Assembly (NCBI RefSeq): GCF_014203225.1
Contig: NZ_JACHIO010000027.1
Coordinates: 1-64,000, forward strand
Length of the DNA stretch: 64,000 bases
From: Granulicella mallensis
Lineage (GTDB): Bacteria; Acidobacteriota; Terriglobia; Terriglobales; Acidobacteriaceae
Direction: 5' to 3'
Part shown: piece by piece, positions 17,945-28,600 of the stretch
How the letters are laid out: each line of letters opens with the position of its first letter
How positions within the stretch are numbered: the stretch's first letter is position 1
Notes under the pieces: model-generated
Database searches by the model: none
The model's input: only the letters and a program-made list of their open reading frames with translations
What the model was told of the DNA's origin: nothing
Translations under genes and position numbers: made by a program

Positions 17945-18029
17945 AAGACTCAGGGCATAGTGCATAGGGTTTAGGGCTCAGAAAGCTTTGTGTTCTGAAC
18001 CCTGGCCCCTGAGCCCTATGCCCTGGTCC
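17945..18029. repeat. Inverted pair of 7-bp arrays, family H3 (CTNNNCC)
   Basis: Left array units AGGGCAT, AGTGCAT, AGGGTTT, AGGGCTC (17952-17979) and right array units CTGAACC, CTGGCCC, CTGAGCC, CTATGCC, CTGGTCC (17995-18029) have a strict 7-base period and are roughly inverted to each other around a 15-base spacer. The stop codon of the GT9 gene (18016-18018, TAG on the minus strand) is part of the CTATGCC unit, and its last codons fall in the array. Confidence 0.8.
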
Positions 18030-19182
18030 CTTCAATGGCCAATACCCGAACCGCTGCCCGAAAGACCTCCTCCACCTCAATCCTCGTTATGCACGAATCG
18101 GATGGCCGCACACACGCCCTCTGTGTGCAGGGATGACAAGGGTAGTCTCCAATGTGATGAAAGGTTTCGCTCTTCTCGCTCAAGGGACGCCAGACATTCG
18201 ACTCACCCGGCCCGAACAATGCCAGCACCGGCACATTCATAAGAGCAGCCGCGTGCATGGGCCCGGAGTCCAATCCGATGAAGAGACTGGCCGTTGCCAT
18301 CGTGTCCAGTAGTCCTTGAAAGTTCGTCACCACGATTTCAATGGGCTGGGCAAGCCGTTCAGAAAGTTGATGGCATAACTCCCTCTCTCCCGGCCCTGCA
18401 ATCAGCACTGTTCGCACGCCAGGCAGTTGTTGCAGCTCACCGATCAGAGCGGCCCATCGCGCCTCATCCCACCGCCGATAGACCCAGCCGGCTCCGGGAT
18501 GAAGCACGATCGTTGACTCTCCCTTCTCCGGCGGCTGTACCCTGTGTCTCAAAAGAGCAGGCAAATGCAGCTCAGGCATAAAGCCCAGGAGTGGCTTGAG
18601 GGCATTCAGATTTCTGAGGTAGCGATGCTGAACCGTGGGATCATCCAGAGGTTCACTGAGCAACAACCCTCTCAGATGAATATTGGAACCTACATAGGTG
18701 GTGTAGCCGATCCTCTGTGTGCAACCCGCCAGCAGCATCAGCGCCTGGCTGCGAATGTCGCCACGAGTATCGATGGCAATGTCGGGACGATAAGCGCGCA
18801 TCTCGCGGCAACTGCGCAGCACCGTCAGCCATTGAGAGAGAGTTCCGCGTTTGCTGCTTCGGCTGGACCACGGAAAAGGGCCGTGCACAATTCTGTGAAT
18901 ACGCAGGTCGTCCTGGTAGAGGTGGGCGTTCCTGCTATGGCACCAGACGAAAATCTTCGCGCCTGGAAAGCGCTCCCGCAGAGGAGCGATCATTACCGCC
19001 AGCGATAGAACATCGCCCATCTGAAAAGGCTCTACGAGGACCACCGTAGGCGACGTAATAGCGTGCGAGTCTTTCGGAGCTGTGCGAAGCAATACGGGCT
19101 TGAAGAGCGCGAGGATACGTTCCAGCACCCGTGAAGCGATAACTTTCCGCTGAGAATATTGCAGCAAAGGTGACTCTCCCAA
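18016..19182 (-). CDS. Glycosyltransferase family 9 (heptosyltransferase-like)
   Basis: 388 residues. Two-domain GT-B architecture: the N-terminal domain opens with FQMGDVLSLAVMIAPLRERFPGAKI, and the C-terminal donor domain has IVLHPGAGWVYRRWDEARWAALI and MATASLFIGLDSGPMHAAALMNVPVLALFG, the family 9 nucleotide-sugar site with the DSGPMHAA motif. The tail has several Cys residues (HPCTQRACVRPSDSC). It probably adds a heptose or related sugar to the lipid-linked or surface glycan made here. The final residues IEGTRA and the stop are encoded by the heptamer array. Confidence 0.85.
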   Translation of the reverse strand: MGESPLLQYSQRKVIASRVLERILALFKPVLLRTAPKDSHAITSPTVVLVEPFQMGDVLSLAVMIAPLRERFPGAKIFVWCHSRNAHLYQDDLRIHRIVHGPFPWSSRSSKRGTLSQWLTVLRSCREMRAYRPDIAIDTRGDIRSQALMLLAGCTQRIGYTTYVGSNIHLRGLLLSEPLDDPTVQHRYLRNLNALKPLLGFMPELHLPALLRHRVQPPEKGESTIVLHPGAGWVYRRWDEARWAALIGELQQLPGVRTVLIAGPGERELCHQLSERLAQPIEIVVTNFQGLLDTMATASLFIGLDSGPMHAAALMNVPVLALFGPGESNVWRPLSEKSETFHHIGDYPCHPCTQRACVRPSDSCITRIEVEEVFRAAVRVLAIEGTRA

Positions 19183-19289
19183 ACTGCTTGTAGAGCGAAT
19201 TTCATTAAGAGCACAGACTTAGCCGCACCTTAACAAAACCCTGCTACAGAAACAGCCATCCGACAGAATTCATGGCCCGGCCACACAAC

Positions 19290-20129
19290 TCAACGTGCCG
19301 GCGGAGACTTGACCCAGGCAGGCTGCGGGACCTCATGCGGCCTCGGATTGGTCTGCGGTGGATAGGATCTCAGGCCCAGCAGTTGCAGCGTGATCGAAAA
19401 CAGGAATGAAGGATTGTTGCGCAGATAACGCCTCCAAAGATGCTTGGGGTCCTGGAGCAGCCGGTGGAACCACTGCAGTCCGTAGCGCTTGATCCACTCC
19501 GCGCAGTCGGCGATTCGGCCCGTATGGAAATCAAAGGCCGCGCCGACTCCAAACATCAGCGTGGTGTTGAGCAGGGGAAGATACCGCTCCATAAAGAGCT
19601 CCTGCTTGGGAGTGCTGATGCCGACCCAGATCATATCCGGCTTCAAACGATCTACCTGCTCGATAAGCTCTTTCTCCTGTTCCTCAGAGAGAGGCCCGAA
19701 GGGAGGCGTATACGTCCCAACGATCTTTACATGCGGAAAACGGGCGACAAGCTGATCGCGCAGCTCTCCGGCAATGCCTTCTTTTCCTCCGCAGAAAAAG
19801 TGGGTGTACTCGCGGAACTCCTTGCGCTGAATGATCTCCAGCATCAGATCGGGTCCGGTAACGCGCTCCATCTGCAGATAACCCTGGTAGTGCCCGACCC
19901 ACACGGTAGGCATGCCGTCGGGAACCGTTAGCGCAGAGTTCGACAGCACCCTTGCCATCTCAGGATTGCGCTGCGCCTCCATCACCCCATGCACCCCCGT
20001 GAGGCAGACATACCCCTTGCGCCGCGCTTCCAGCTCCTCTGCCACCCGTGCGAGAGCCTGCTGCATATTAACCGCATCGACGCCGATGCCCAATACATTT
20101 GCTTTTCTTCTGTGTGGCTGGGCACTCAA
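19290..20129 (-). CDS. WecG/TagA/CpsF family glycosyltransferase
   Basis: 279 residues. Family 26 glycosyltransferase signatures are clear: GIGVDAVNMQQAL near 15, TVPDGMPTVW near 88-97, RVTGPDLM near 110, and DMIWVGISTPKQELFMERYLP near 185. Members transfer N-acetylmannosaminuronic acid or N-acetylmannosamine to a lipid-linked acceptor, an early step in surface polymers; the exact sugar here is unknown. The C-terminal WFHRLLQDPKHLWRRYL is a typical membrane-associating region. The start overlaps the upstream GT4 stop by 4 bases. Confidence 0.88.
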   Translation of the reverse strand: MSAQPHRRKANVLGIGVDAVNMQQALARVAEELEARRKGYVCLTGVHGVMEAQRNPEMARVLSNSALTVPDGMPTVWVGHYQGYLQMERVTGPDLMLEIIQRKEFREYTHFFCGGKEGIAGELRDQLVARFPHVKIVGTYTPPFGPLSEEQEKELIEQVDRLKPDMIWVGISTPKQELFMERYLPLLNTTLMFGVGAAFDFHTGRIADCAEWIKRYGLQWFHRLLQDPKHLWRRYLRNNPSFLFSITLQLLGLRSYPPQTNPRPHEVPQPAWVKSPPAR

Positions 20130-21304
20130 GAGCGACCTCTTTCCAGGGATGGGACCAGGTGGTTATGGTTCTCGACCACGGACGTGCCGTGAAGGAGATG
20201 GGTATAGAGCTGGAGGTAGGCTTCAACGATCCGGGAACTCGAAAAACGTTCCGCCGAGCCGACACGAAATTGCACATCTTTGAGAGCGTTGCGAACCGCA
20301 GCGATAAAAGCAGCTTCCGGATAAGGCTGCAGAGAGGCGTAATGGCAATACGCACCCCCCACTTCGCGAAAGGCAGGGATGTCGGAGCAGACGACCCGGC
20401 AGTGATGCAGCATCGCCTCTACGACCGGAAGCCCGAAGCCCTCAATGCTCGAAAGCGCGAGCAGAAGTTCGCAGTGCGCATAGCACCACTCCATCTCCGC
20501 ATCTTCGATTCCGTGCAATAAAACAACGTGACGCCCAAGATCGTTGTCATAAATAAAACGCCGGATGAAAGCCGTCTCCGGTCCTTCAATCCCGATAATG
20601 ACCAGGCGGGTATTGGGTCTTATGTCGCCATGTTGCAGCAGTTGCTGAAATACCTGCATGCCGAGAACGATGTTCTTGCTGCGGCGATGCTGGGCAACGC
20701 AGAGGAAAAATGGCTCGTCGTTCCACCCGGGAATAGGGCTCTGGCTCGCCATGGCGGGACCGGGGTCGACGCAGTTATAGATCGTCGCCGCCTTCAGCCT
20801 TGCGACGTCCGGCATATGCATATCGAGCCGCCGGAGCGTGCTCTCCGAGACGCAGGCAACAGCATCCACCTCATGCAGACACTTCTTCAGCAGGATGCGA
20901 TTGAACATCATCTTCAGAAATCCGAAGTTGTCCGGAAAGTCGTAAGGGTAGAGATCGTGCAACGTTACGGCGACCTTGCAACCGAAGGCCGACCGCTTCA
21001 ATACCATGGGGCAGGACAGGTGAACGATGTCCACTGCAAACTGATTCGCCAGGCCAGGAAGTTCGTTGTAGTACCAGCGGTTGAGGTTGAATGCCTTGCG
21101 GCGAACCTCGACCTGATGGATCTTCAGCCTTCTATCGGCAAGCGGCAGCATGGAGCGGAACGCGTCATACTGCCACGAACCGACTACAAGATGAATCTCC
21201 GAGATCTCAGAGCGCGTGAGCTGGCAACGAACCATATTCACGGCATGCCGCGATACTCCTGAGATGTGCTCGGACGCGATGACAGCAGCGATCAGAACTT
21301 TCAT
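20126..21304 (-). CDS. Glycosyltransferase family 4
   Basis: 392 residues with GT-B fold. The N-terminal domain includes a glycine-poor acceptor region and HDLYPYDFPDNFGF near 115. The donor-binding domain has FLCVAQHRRSKNI (about 210), and SSIEGFGLPVVEAMLHHCRVVCSDIPAFREVGG (about 290-325), the E-x7-E retaining family 4 signature. It overlaps both neighbours by 4 bases, so flippase, GT4 and WecG-type genes form one coupled block. Likely adds one residue of the repeat unit; donor and linkage are unknown. Confidence 0.88.
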   Translation of the reverse strand: MKVLIAAVIASEHISGVSRHAVNMVRCQLTRSEISEIHLVVGSWQYDAFRSMLPLADRRLKIHQVEVRRKAFNLNRWYYNELPGLANQFAVDIVHLSCPMVLKRSAFGCKVAVTLHDLYPYDFPDNFGFLKMMFNRILLKKCLHEVDAVACVSESTLRRLDMHMPDVARLKAATIYNCVDPGPAMASQSPIPGWNDEPFFLCVAQHRRSKNIVLGMQVFQQLLQHGDIRPNTRLVIIGIEGPETAFIRRFIYDNDLGRHVVLLHGIEDAEMEWCYAHCELLLALSSIEGFGLPVVEAMLHHCRVVCSDIPAFREVGGAYCHYASLQPYPEAAFIAAVRNALKDVQFRVGSAERFSSSRIVEAYLQLYTHLLHGTSVVENHNHLVPSLERGRS

Positions 21305-22626
21305 AGGTCCTCACAGACTGGGTGGAGGCCCGTTGCAGGAAGAGAGGTCTTCGAAGCTCTGAACAGAATGCGAACAAGCGGGAAGTACATCAGCAGGGTG
21401 ATCAGGCCATAGACCAGTCGTGCGATCGCAACGCCACGAATACCCGTACGCGGCAGCAGCCAGGCCATCAAGGCCAGCATGGCAGCGCCGCCCACCAGGT
21501 TGAGCCAGGTAACGGAGCGCACATGGCCTAGCGCCAGCAACGAGTAGTAGCCGGTAACTCCGAGCCCCAGCAGCGCAAAGCTCCACACGATAGGAGCCAG
21601 CACCACGGAGGCGCTCTGGGCAATCGCCGGACCTACCCAGGCGTTGAGCAACGGACGTCCGAAGAAAAGAACGGCAGCCGTACTGACAACGATGAAGGCC
21701 AGGTTTGCAGCAAAGGCGATCAGAACATTTTTTCTCAACGCACCCGGCTGTGAGATAGCCTGACGCGCAGCCAGATACGGAAATAGAAAATGCAATCCAG
21801 CGGCGGCGATACCGTAGATAGGCTGTGCCAGTTGCACGCAGAGCGCATAGGAAGTAACGGTGGCTGCGCCCAGAGAAACCCCGAGGATCAACCGGTCTGC
21901 CTGATTGAAGAGCACGGTTGATACAGCCATCAACCAGCTAAAGATTCCGAATTCAAATAAAGCTGACGTAGCTTGCTTATCGAAGGCGGGCCACAACGAC
22001 GAAGCTCCGAGCCGCCGCTTCAGCTGGACAAGCTGCGCCAGCGTTCCCAGCGTCATGAGCACAAAGGTGAAGACCATGATGCTGATCACGCCATAGCCAT
22101 AGCGTGTGATGACAACCGCAGCCGCAATCGTAACCACTCGCACCAGGATGCTGATGCGCACGGCCTCGCCATAACGCTCAAAAGCTCGCTGCGTGCTGAC
22201 GCAAACGCTCTCAATAGCACGCACGAGCATGAGCACACTCGCGATGCGGAGAGACCAGAGACACGCCTGGTACAGGCTTCCGCTCAACGCTGCCACATGA
22301 TGCGAGATCATCGGCACGAAGGCCAGTGAGATCAGGGCGAAGACACAGCCCAGCAGAAGGTTGATGCCGAGCATGCTGCGTACCGCGTGCAGGGTCGCTT
22401 CCTTGTTGCCGAGACTGTTCATGCTGGCGACATACTGAATATTGGCGTCGCCAAAGCCCGCCGCAATAATGGCTCCTGTACTTACCGCCGCCGTGCAGAC
22501 GACCCACACTCCATACTGCGCCACACCGAGATGGTGCAGCAATGCCGGTGCCGCCGCCAGCATGGCGACGGGATATGCTGCATAGTCCAGCACACCATAA
22601 GCGGCATTGGAGAGATGAGCCCTCAC
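21301..22626 (-). CDS. Oligosaccharide flippase, Wzx-like
   Basis: 441 residues with 12-14 predicted membrane helices and the polysaccharide-export/MATE-like pattern of paired helices (for example FGIFSWLMAVSTVLFNQADRLILGVSLG at about 230-260, where the FNQADR segment is typical for Wzx). It should move lipid-linked oligosaccharide across the inner membrane. It starts directly next to the Wzz stop and overlaps the GT4 start by 4 bases. Confidence 0.85.
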   Translation of the reverse strand: MRAHLSNAAYGVLDYAAYPVAMLAAAPALLHHLGVAQYGVWVVCTAAVSTGAIIAAGFGDANIQYVASMNSLGNKEATLHAVRSMLGINLLLGCVFALISLAFVPMISHHVAALSGSLYQACLWSLRIASVLMLVRAIESVCVSTQRAFERYGEAVRISILVRVVTIAAAVVITRYGYGVISIMVFTFVLMTLGTLAQLVQLKRRLGASSLWPAFDKQATSALFEFGIFSWLMAVSTVLFNQADRLILGVSLGAATVTSYALCVQLAQPIYGIAAAGLHFLFPYLAARQAISQPGALRKNVLIAFAANLAFIVVSTAAVLFFGRPLLNAWVGPAIAQSASVVLAPIVWSFALLGLGVTGYYSLLALGHVRSVTWLNLVGGAAMLALMAWLLPRTGIRGVAIARLVYGLITLLMYFPLVRILFRASKTSLPATGLHPVCEDL

Positions 22627-23916
22627 CTACGAGTTCCTCCGCTCTGGGATGAAACCCTGCGTGCGAGCGCGGATGCTGGCGGCAATCTGCTGAGCAAGCA
22701 CCTTGCGCGGATCGTCGGCAGCTACCTGCTCCCAGGAGTTCTGAAGAATAAGAATGGTCGCCGCGATCCCGACAAAAAATATCGTCAGCAGAAGCATCAT
22801 CGGCACGCGAGGAGGAAACGACTTCTTCTCCGCCAGCAGCGGCTGTTCGAACACGCTGACGACCGGCGTGTCTTTCGCCTCTTCAATCCTCGCCAGTTCA
22901 TACTGCTGCGAGAGCAGCTCAAACACGGTCTCCTGAATACGGACATCGCGATAGAGATTGGCATAGGGAACGGCAAGGCGCGGAATCTGCCGCAGCGAAG
23001 GGTACATGCTCGAGCTGTTCGGGTCGCTCTTCGCGTCCCGCGCAGGAACTTCCACGCTGCTGCCGCTCATCTTCTGCAGTTCGCCCTGCAGATCGGCAAT
23101 ACGCGCTCGTGCGGCACGTACGCGCACATTGTCATCTCCATAGATCTGCTTCAGGGAGGCCAGCTCAGACTGGCCGACGATCATCTCTGCCTGCAGCTTG
23201 GAGCCTGCATCGACCATGGCACGGGTCTGCTCTTTGATATCAAGCGTGGTGTTGACACTGGAAAAATCGCTCAGCGCCTTCTCTGCCGTCAGCAGCGAAT
23301 CCTGCACCGTAACCAACCGCTTCTCGATGAACTCCCGCTCCTGGTGCGCAGACGAGACGCTCGTATGCGTAAGCAGGTTGTTCAACTCTTCGATATACGC
23401 GGCTGCAATTGCGCGGGCGCGCTCTGCGTTGGTGTCGGTGAAGGTAAGAGTGACAACGCCGCTCTTCTTGTCCTCTTCCACCTTCGTGTGACGCACCAGG
23501 TACTTCACCGTATCGATGCGATAGCGCTTGTGATACACGTGCTGCAAGTCAAAACGATCGATAATATGATCGTTGATCGCGCGGCTATGCAGCAGGTCGA
23601 TGTAGAGTGCGCTCGAGGACTTCGCGCCCAGCAGACTGCCGGCGAGACTACCCAGACCACCCAGTCCCCCGAGCGAACGGCCCGCCAGCGCAGCCAGCAT
23701 CGCCGCACCCGAGCTGCCCTGCTCGGGAGGCATAAGCCGTGCCGTGGACTGATATTGCTTTGGGATAGTGAAGGCGATAATTCCGCTCAAAACGAGCGAG
23801 ATTACGCCCACGCGAAAGAGCGTGCGGCGGCGAGTCCACAGGAACGTGGCATTGGTAACCCAATTGGCCGTAGGCTTAGTCGCCACAGGGGTCGAGATGT
23901 GATCCGTGCTGGACAC
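22627..23916 (-). CDS. Chain-length determinant Wzz-like protein
   Basis: 429 residues. An N-terminal membrane helix (about 35-52, VGVISLVLSGIIAFTIP) is followed by PKQYQSTARLMPPEQ, a large periplasmic coiled-coil region (about 170-350) and a second membrane helix (about 375-395, VPMMLLLTIFFVGIAATILI) preceded by PPRVP, as in PCP/Wzz proteins. There is no cytoplasmic tyrosine kinase domain. Translation starts at GTG, overlapping the Wzi stop by one base (TAGTG). Confidence 0.88.
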   Translation of the reverse strand: MSSTDHISTPVATKPTANWVTNATFLWTRRRTLFRVGVISLVLSGIIAFTIPKQYQSTARLMPPEQGSSGAAMLAALAGRSLGGLGGLGSLAGSLLGAKSSSALYIDLLHSRAINDHIIDRFDLQHVYHKRYRIDTVKYLVRHTKVEEDKKSGVVTLTFTDTNAERARAIAAAYIEELNNLLTHTSVSSAHQEREFIEKRLVTVQDSLLTAEKALSDFSSVNTTLDIKEQTRAMVDAGSKLQAEMIVGQSELASLKQIYGDDNVRVRAARARIADLQGELQKMSGSSVEVPARDAKSDPNSSSMYPSLRQIPRLAVPYANLYRDVRIQETVFELLSQQYELARIEEAKDTPVVSVFEQPLLAEKKSFPPRVPMMLLLTIFFVGIAATILILQNSWEQVAADDPRKVLAQQIAASIRARTQGFIPERRNS

Positions 23917-25628
23917 TAGAAGCTCCTCGGCGCAGGCCGGTATGAGAGTTGTATGGTTGCCGCCAGGTTATGCGTGGGTGTATTGGAAAGAAGAGGAAAC
24001 CACCAACGTTCCTCCTGCGCGGTAGCACGCAGTTGCCAGTCCCTCTTGAGCGCAATATCGGCGGAGAGACTGAGATCGAGGAGGTTTCCTCCGTGGAGAA
24101 ATTGAGCGCTCTGGGTGGCATGGCGAACGCTGGCCTGGAGCGACGAACGCGATGAAAGCCACCACGTGCTCCAGAGCTGGAATCCATCGGACTCGCGCCC
24201 GATCCAGCTCCCCATCAGCTCGCGGTTATTCGTATAGCCGCTGAGATAGTGAACGTTGAAGTAATAGAAGCCCGGAAAATAAATCCGGCGCGGCGTGAGA
24301 AAGCCCTCAACCCGAACGTCCAGGTGCGAGAGATGCGGCACATGCGAAAGATAGAGTCCGGGCGACCAAGCGCTCTTCGACGGGTAGACGAGAGGAAACG
24401 GCTCATCGTCGCTAAAGGCATCGATATAACCCGTCAGCCAGTTGCGCAATCCGGGAAGGCGGTACTGTGCGTCGATTGCGACGCGCCTGTCTCCCGGATC
24501 GGTCTGGCCGTTGGCCGTGCTGACGGAGAAGAGGCTGTTCAAAAAACTGTGCGTCGTGAAGGGCGCGCCCTTCCCTGCAAAGATCGTGGTTCGTGAGACG
24601 CTGAACTCAAAGTCCGGCGTGGGCTTGAACGAGGCCTTCTCTCCATGAATGAAGGGCTGGTCGCTGAAGGACACACCGGATTGCCCGACAGACACTCCGT
24701 CGACATCGATAAATTGCTGGCCCGTAAGCCGTCCCACAAATGCCTGTAAGCGAATCGGACCGAGGAGCCGTCCAGGACCTGGAATCTCAAAGGGACGCAC
24801 ACGGTCGTAGCGCAGCATCGTTAGCGGTGCCGCATTGTTACTCATCAACAGCGGGCCGCCGTTGCCTGGTCCCCACCAGAGACTCTGCTTGCCGAACGTA
24901 AATTGGTTATCGTGCAACGTGTAGGAGACGTACGCCTCGATCACCCTGCCGCCCGTAAAGCCGGTGTGCTGCCCAAGCGCGGCCGTAGGAGTAAAGTCGG
25001 CCGCAGCAATCGCTGCATCCGCCGTCGCCGGGGCCTGCGGCGCCAGCGCACTCTGTTGCGCCTCAGCCCGAATGTACGCGGCGAAAGGGCCGTAGGTCGC
25101 ACGAGCCGTAAGACCGGTGTACGAGTTTTCGCCTTTGCCGTAAGCGCGTCCATAGTCGTTCACGATGGTCTGCGCAGTGTGAAAGCCGTCCGTCAACGGT
25201 GTGCCGTGAATAGTCGTGCTGCGAAAGTCGATGGACTCGATGCGCGCTTCCCTGTTGCGCTCGCCATCCTGCCGCCGAAGCTCGGGTGCGAACTCGAGAG
25301 ACAGGTCCTTCATCAGTCCGAGGATCTGCGGATCGATCTGCTCTTCAAATCCTGCATCGGAGCGCTGTTCCTGGGCCTCGACGATCAGCCGTGCAAAGTC
25401 CATGCGCGTCCAGGGACGCAGTCCCACAAACGCGGTCTGAATATATCCCGCGGCCGCCAGCCGATCGACAGCCGAGTAAACCCAGCTCTCGATCGGCATA
25501 TAGGTGGACGCCATGCCCGACGCCTCCATCTCTCCACCTGAAGGCGCAGCGGGCTGGACGCGGGTTTGCGCCTGGCCTTGCAGCAACGGGATGAGAGCGA
25601 GTAGAAGCATCGTAAGCCTGCGCATCAT
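23916..25628 (-). CDS. Capsule assembly Wzi-like outer-membrane protein
   Basis: 570 residues with a signal peptide (about 1-20, LLALIPLLQGQAQ). Residues 40-110 carry MPIESWVYSAVDRLAAAGYI, an SLH-like helical region, and the rest is a beta-barrel pattern with FTFGKQSLWWGPGNGGPLLMSNNAAP near 240-265, diagnostic for the Wzi family, which holds exported capsule at the cell surface. The end (LSYRPAPRSF) finishes on Phe, as outer-membrane barrels do. It follows the SLBB gene with only 3 bases between and overlaps the Wzz gene. Confidence 0.85.
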   Translation of the reverse strand: MMRRLTMLLLALIPLLQGQAQTRVQPAAPSGGEMEASGMASTYMPIESWVYSAVDRLAAAGYIQTAFVGLRPWTRMDFARLIVEAQEQRSDAGFEEQIDPQILGLMKDLSLEFAPELRRQDGERNREARIESIDFRSTTIHGTPLTDGFHTAQTIVNDYGRAYGKGENSYTGLTARATYGPFAAYIRAEAQQSALAPQAPATADAAIAAADFTPTAALGQHTGFTGGRVIEAYVSYTLHDNQFTFGKQSLWWGPGNGGPLLMSNNAAPLTMLRYDRVRPFEIPGPGRLLGPIRLQAFVGRLTGQQFIDVDGVSVGQSGVSFSDQPFIHGEKASFKPTPDFEFSVSRTTIFAGKGAPFTTHSFLNSLFSVSTANGQTDPGDRRVAIDAQYRLPGLRNWLTGYIDAFSDDEPFPLVYPSKSAWSPGLYLSHVPHLSHLDVRVEGFLTPRRIYFPGFYYFNVHYLSGYTNNRELMGSWIGRESDGFQLWSTWWLSSRSSLQASVRHATQSAQFLHGGNLLDLSLSADIALKRDWQLRATAQEERWWFPLLSNTPTHNLAATIQLSYRPAPRSF

Positions 25629-25631
25629 GAG

Positions 25632-28600
25632 TTAGAGAAGCCCTGCAACCGCCGCCGTAATGGCAATGGAGGAACTAAGTTGAGCGACCGTGAGTAAGTT
25701 CTGCCAGAAGATAGAGCTGCCGATCACCTTCTGCGGAACGACGATGACATCACCGGGATTGAGGTGCGTCGAAAGAACGTTGCCGGAGTACCACTCACCC
25801 GAGTGCTTGCCGACGACGATTCCATTCGCGCGAATGATGAAGATCTCGCTCTTGTTGGCAACCCCGTTCACGCCACCAGCCCGACGGAGATACCAACTGG
25901 CTTCCTTGCCGGGAACGAAGGTAATCGCCGAGCCGTTGTAGACCTGCCCGGTGACCAGCACGAAGCCGGGCCGTTTGGGCACGCTCAGCACATCGCCGCG
26001 GCGCATCTCGATATCGTCCGGAGTATTGGCCCAGCTATCGATATCCGCGCTGACATGGATGACCATGCGGCCAACCACAGGCTGCGTGCGCAACTGCTTC
26101 AGGATCTCTGTCTGCTGCGCTTGAGCAGCCTGCAGGATCGCACCCTGGTTCTGCGGATTGAGGCTGGTAGGAACACGTGCCGCGACCGACTGCGACTCGA
26201 TCTGGCGGATGAGCTCATCTCTACTCTTCTCCTCCAGCTCCTTGACCCCTGTGCGTATGAGCACCGCGCCATCCGGATAAGCCGTGCCGCGGAAACCGCC
26301 TGCGCGACGCAGAACAGAACTCAGTCGTTCGCCCTCCTGCAGACCATAGCTTCCGGGGTAGGTGACCTCTCCGTTGAGCTTGATGGAAGAGCCGATGTCA
26401 CTCCATCCGGAGATCTGATGAACAGTCAGAATGTCGCCGGCCTTCAAGGGAACATCCGCAGTGCGGTCATTGCCCTGCACCGCTGCCCCGATGCCGATAG
26501 CCGTACGATCGCTGACGACCTTCTTGCCGCCCTGAACGGTGTAACTCGTAAGGTCAGCCGACTCAAGCAGAGCATCACGCTTGAATCCACCGGCCATCTT
26601 CACCAACTGGGCCGCCGTCATGCCCTCGGAGAGCGCATATTGACCGGGGCGCAGGACCTCGCCGCGAATGACCACCTGCGGAGAATCAACCTCATATCGT
26701 CCGAAGATCCGAATCGTATCGAAGGGCTGCAGCGTCAGCGTGGAGTTGCCGATCATGGCGTCAGCCACATCGAACTCGATCGTCTCCGCATGCAGGTCCG
26801 GCGGAACCAGGCGAATGATATCGCCCTTCGCCGCAGGCTCCGGCAGCAGGTCCTGATAGCTGTGAATCACATCGCCCAGCTTCATGCCGTCGCGATAGGG
26901 ATACTTCCCAGGACGAACGACATGCCCCTCTACATAGATCGCGTGTTCGCTGTACGGAAGAATCGCGCCAACATGAATGCGATCTCCATCCTTGACGTGG
27001 AATTCTTTGATGCCTTGACGAGAAGCCTCAGGCGTATTTGAAGCACCCGCAGCAGCCGGGTCGAGTGTAATCGTCTCGCGCTCCTGGTTCGGCTTGATAC
27101 GTTCGACCGTAATGTGGTCCAGAGCTGCCGCCACGGTCGCGCCGCCTGCGTCATCCAGCATCTCCGCCAGCGTGGAGTCAGGTTTCGCTCCATCGGCGGC
27201 GATCTTCATCTCGTAGATCGCGGGCCGCTTCACCATGCCGTAGATAGCGACCTCGGCTCCTGCAGGAGGAATCAGCAGGGTATCGCCCGACTCCAGCCGC
27301 TCACCATCGATCCGCACACCATGCAGCAAGAAGTCATAGAGGTCGACATCGTTGACCAGCTTCCCACCACGATAGTGGCGCACCGTGCGCAGAGAACCAA
27401 CAGAGGTCGGCCCACCGGCTGCATACAAAGCATTCAGAGGCGTCGAGAGCGAACTCAGGTCATAAGCGCCAGGCCGCTGTACATCGCCGACAACATAGAC
27501 CCTCAGCGTGCGCAGACGCGCAACCGTCACATCGATGCGCGCATCGCGGAACTGGCTCTTCAGCGCGCTCTGAATCGAGGCCTGCGCATGCTCCAGCGTC
27601 ATGCCGGCGACGACAAGTGCTCCGGCTTCCGGCAGGATGATCTTGCCTTCGCGATCGACAACGCGCGTAAGGCTCTGCGAGAGACCGCCCCAGAGATTGA
27701 TCGTGAGCCCATCGCCCGGACCGAGCACATAGTCAGGGCCTACTGGAAGATCGAGCGGCACCGTGGTCTGGCCGCCGCTCGCACGCATGGCAGTCGAGTT
27801 AGCGCGGTTGAGAAAGACATCGGAGCCGAAGCGCCTGAGCTTCGTATCATCCTGCGGGATCTGCGTGTAAAGATCGCGCATGGCGAGAAGATTGTAGGGT
27901 GCAGGAACACGCAGAACCGCAGGCGCATCGGTAATATTGCGACGCCTGTCGAGTGGGCCGGTCCTCTGCGCCATCGTTGAACCGGAGCTTGTACTGCTGA
28001 TGGAAGTGGAAGAAGAAGTACTATCCGTCGTCGGACTCGTCGGGAAGGCGCCGCTCCCAAGACCTGCTCCCGGCAACGTGGCAAGCGAGTCAAGGCCGGG
28101 CGTGGAGCGCTGATCGACATCCGCGCCCGCCAGCGAACGATGCAGATCGTCCTCCGAGATATAGCCGCGCGAAAGCATCCACTGCGTAATGCTCGCGCGC
28201 AGGCTGGGGCTGGTGGCAATCTGCCGGTACAGCATATCGTCCGTGATTGAATCGGCCTGAACCGCGGTTCCCTGCTGCTGAAGCTGATCGGCGATCAGCT
28301 GCTTCAGCTCCGGAACCAGCTCCGGCCGCTGCTGAAGAATGTCGTCGATCTCGGCAGCCGTCAGAGAGTCGTGCGAAGTGAGGCTGCTGCTGGAACCCAG
28401 GCCTGTACTGAGGTCCGTACTCGAAGCTCCCATCGTGTTCTGGGTATCGGTAGAGTCGGAGTCCGTGGCGTCCGAGGAAGAAGCGGAAGATCCCAGACCC
28501 AATCCCAGACCGAATCCCGTACCCGTCGAGGAGGACGAGGACGATCCCGCCGTACCATCCGTGGGTGGCGCGCCAGTCGGCGTGGAGGGCTGCTGTTGAG

